Assembly (NCBI GenBank): GCA_013213825.1
Contig: JABSQA010000020.1
Span: forward strand, 1 to 34,299
Reading direction: 5' to 3'
Length of the DNA: 34,299 bases
Source: Henriciella sp.
GTDB taxonomy: Bacteria > Pseudomonadota > Alphaproteobacteria > Caulobacterales > Hyphomonadaceae
Shown: piece after piece, positions 33,251 through 34,299 of the stretch
Numbering within the stretch: the first letter of the stretch is position 1
Layout of the letters: each line of letters opens with the position of its first letter
The notes under the pieces: model-generated
What the model was told of the DNA's origin: nothing
Database searches by the model: none
Seen by the model: only the letters and a program-made list of their open reading frames with translations
Position numbers and translations under genes: made by a program

Positions 33251-34299
33251 TTACTCAGCGCGTTTGGCCAGGGCATTTGCAACCCTGTTCTTAAGGGCGA
33301 GAGGGACCATACTCTTGATGTTTCTCCAGCCTGGGACTCGGTTCATTCTGGCGCGAACCAAATCAATGGCGCGGTCACCGTGAGAAAACTCAATTTTGTT
33401 TAATAGAGCGGGGCTAACTAGCGCGGCTGGACCTGACTGCAGACCAAGGCTTTTTTCCGATTCTTCCGTATCGTCCGCATCTTTTATCTCACTGATATGT
33501 TTCGCGTGTTCAGTGTAAGCTGAAAAATCGCTGAAGTATTGCCGTACTAATAGGCGCGCCGATTCGATCGGAACTTCCAATTTTGTGGGCCTTACAGAGC
33601 AGTCCTCCAGAAACTCCGTGATGGAGGCTTTCTGTTCGCACCAGTTTCTGTATCCATCCTCCACCCCGATTCTTGCCATGTCGCCTAGGGACTGGACCAT
33701 ACGTAGATCTAGCGGTTCGTAGTTGTTGTGGTCGAACAGGTAGCCGTTTATCCCGTCGGCGATGTACTCTGTATGGGTGGCATCGCGGTTAGCAATCACG
33801 CACATGCCTCGCGCGAGGCCATCGAGCATGTTCATTCCTATCCCTTCGGAAAGGCGGGGACATACTAAGACATTGAATTCGTCCAAGAGTTTATCAAACT
33901 CATCTTTCGACTTGAACCATCTGGATGTCGTTACATTATAGCTTGAGGCTTCTACTGGCAGCGAAATATTTTGCGCTCCAGAATCGGGACTAAGGTGGAC
34001 GTGGATCCTGTCGAAGCCCCCCCGTACCATCCGAAGAACAGCTTCGAAATCGATATCTTCAGGGCGTCTCAGCCAGAAAAACACTCGATTTCCGTTCGAG
34101 TGATCACATTTACGATAAGCCGCAGGATTTGGAAAATATTGAACTAGCTTTTGGTGAGTGATGACTTCTTTAGTCCGCGCGTGCAAGTTGTATGAAAAGC
34201 TTATCATTGAGCATTGCTCAAGATGACTCCAAAGGTAGGGAGGGTTATTCGCGCAGCCATCATACATTGGAATCAACACTGTCGGAATTCCATAAATCT
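33251..34299 (-). CDS. Glycosyltransferase (GT4-like), 5' end outside window
   Basis: At least 349 codons. The frame is open to the window edge and the codons before GTG 34279 read IYGIPTVLIPMYDG, clearly coding, so the true start lies outside. The donor-binding half is recognisable: VLVCPRLSEGIGMNMLDGLA, then CVIANRDATHTEYI and GINGYLFD, as in GT-B enzymes of family 4. The C-terminal about 120 residues after EFLEDCSVRPTK form a charged tail (KDADDTEESEK) and helices that I cannot assign. Probably a cytoplasmic enzyme building the glycan exported by the neighbouring ABC transporter. Confidence 0.82.
   Translation of the reverse strand, partial: IYGIPTVLIPMYDGCANNPPYLWSHLEQCSMISFSYNLHARTKEVITHQKLVQYFPNPAAYRKCDHSNGNRVFFWLRRPEDIDFEAVLRMVRGGFDRIHVHLSPDSGAQNISLPVEASSYNVTTSRWFKSKDEFDKLLDEFNVLVCPRLSEGIGMNMLDGLARGMCVIANRDATHTEYIADGINGYLFDHNNYEPLDLRMVQSLGDMARIGVEDGYRNWCEQKASITEFLEDCSVRPTKLEVPIESARLLVRQYFSDFSAYTEHAKHISEIKDADDTEESEKSLGLQSGPAALVSPALLNKIEFSHGDRAIDLVRARMNRVPGWRNIKSMVPLALKNRVANALAKRAE

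Noticed and set aside
1-34299. CRISPR arrays, tRNA or rRNA genes, insertion sequences
   Set aside because: No regularly spaced repeats, cloverleaf sequences, ribosomal motifs or transposase-like frames were found when reading both strands.

Overview
The window looks like chromosomal DNA of an alphaproteobacterium, most likely a marine member of the Caulobacterales/Maricaulales group (Hyphomonadaceae-like). This is inferred from gene style and content: a MoxR/DUF58/DUF4350/DUF4129 operon, priA beside a divergent xerC, EttA, a surface S9B dipeptidyl peptidase lipoprotein and many exported hydrolases. I ran no taxonomic search. No rRNA, tRNA, CRISPR array or insertion sequence is visible.

Layout. 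(1) 1-4984, minus strand: a tightly overlapped MoxR operon (DUF4129 > DUF4350 > MoxR ATPase > DUF58 > SpoIIM-like, the last cut by the window edge). (2) 5104-5571, plus: a free methionine-R-sulfoxide reductase. (3) 11542-5530, minus: a hydrolase operon running DPP IV lipoprotein > two paralogous Nudix hydrolases > DUF1330 protein > type-B carboxylesterase. The DPP IV gene carries an in-frame stretch that reads like part of an RND (AcrB/HAE1) efflux pump. (4) 11580-13959: a GDP-mannose-to-GDP-fucose pair (gmd, fcl) bounded by perfect 28-bp direct repeats, as if inserted upstream of the DPP IV gene. (5) 13976-20405: a secreted protein, a metallo-beta-lactamase-fold protein, a frameshifted membrane protein, ettA, a frameshifted DsbA-like isomerase and an exported amidase. 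(6) 22731-20407, minus: rfbC-rfbD-rfbA for dTDP-rhamnose, without rfbB. (7) 22813-26363: a small membrane protein, priA and xerC. (8) 26684-34299: a polysaccharide region, visibly more AT-rich. It holds a mannose-1-phosphate guanylyltransferase/AGE-isomerase fusion, two glycosyltransferases, an FkbM methyltransferase with a long C-terminal extension, and a two-gene ABC-2 exporter (Wzm/Wzt type).

Together the sugar genes supply GDP-mannose, GDP-fucose and most of dTDP-rhamnose to glycosyltransferases. The glycan is then methylated and exported by the ABC transporter, as expected for an O-antigen or capsule. The exported peptidase, amidase and esterase suggest a scavenging, polymer-degrading lifestyle. 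All five convergent gene junctions overlap or are separated by 2 bp or less, leaving no room for dedicated terminators.

The most unusual observations are the RND-like insert in the peptidase, the repeat-bounded GDP-fucose cassette, and two frameshifts in simple-sequence tracts within 2.3 kb of each other.
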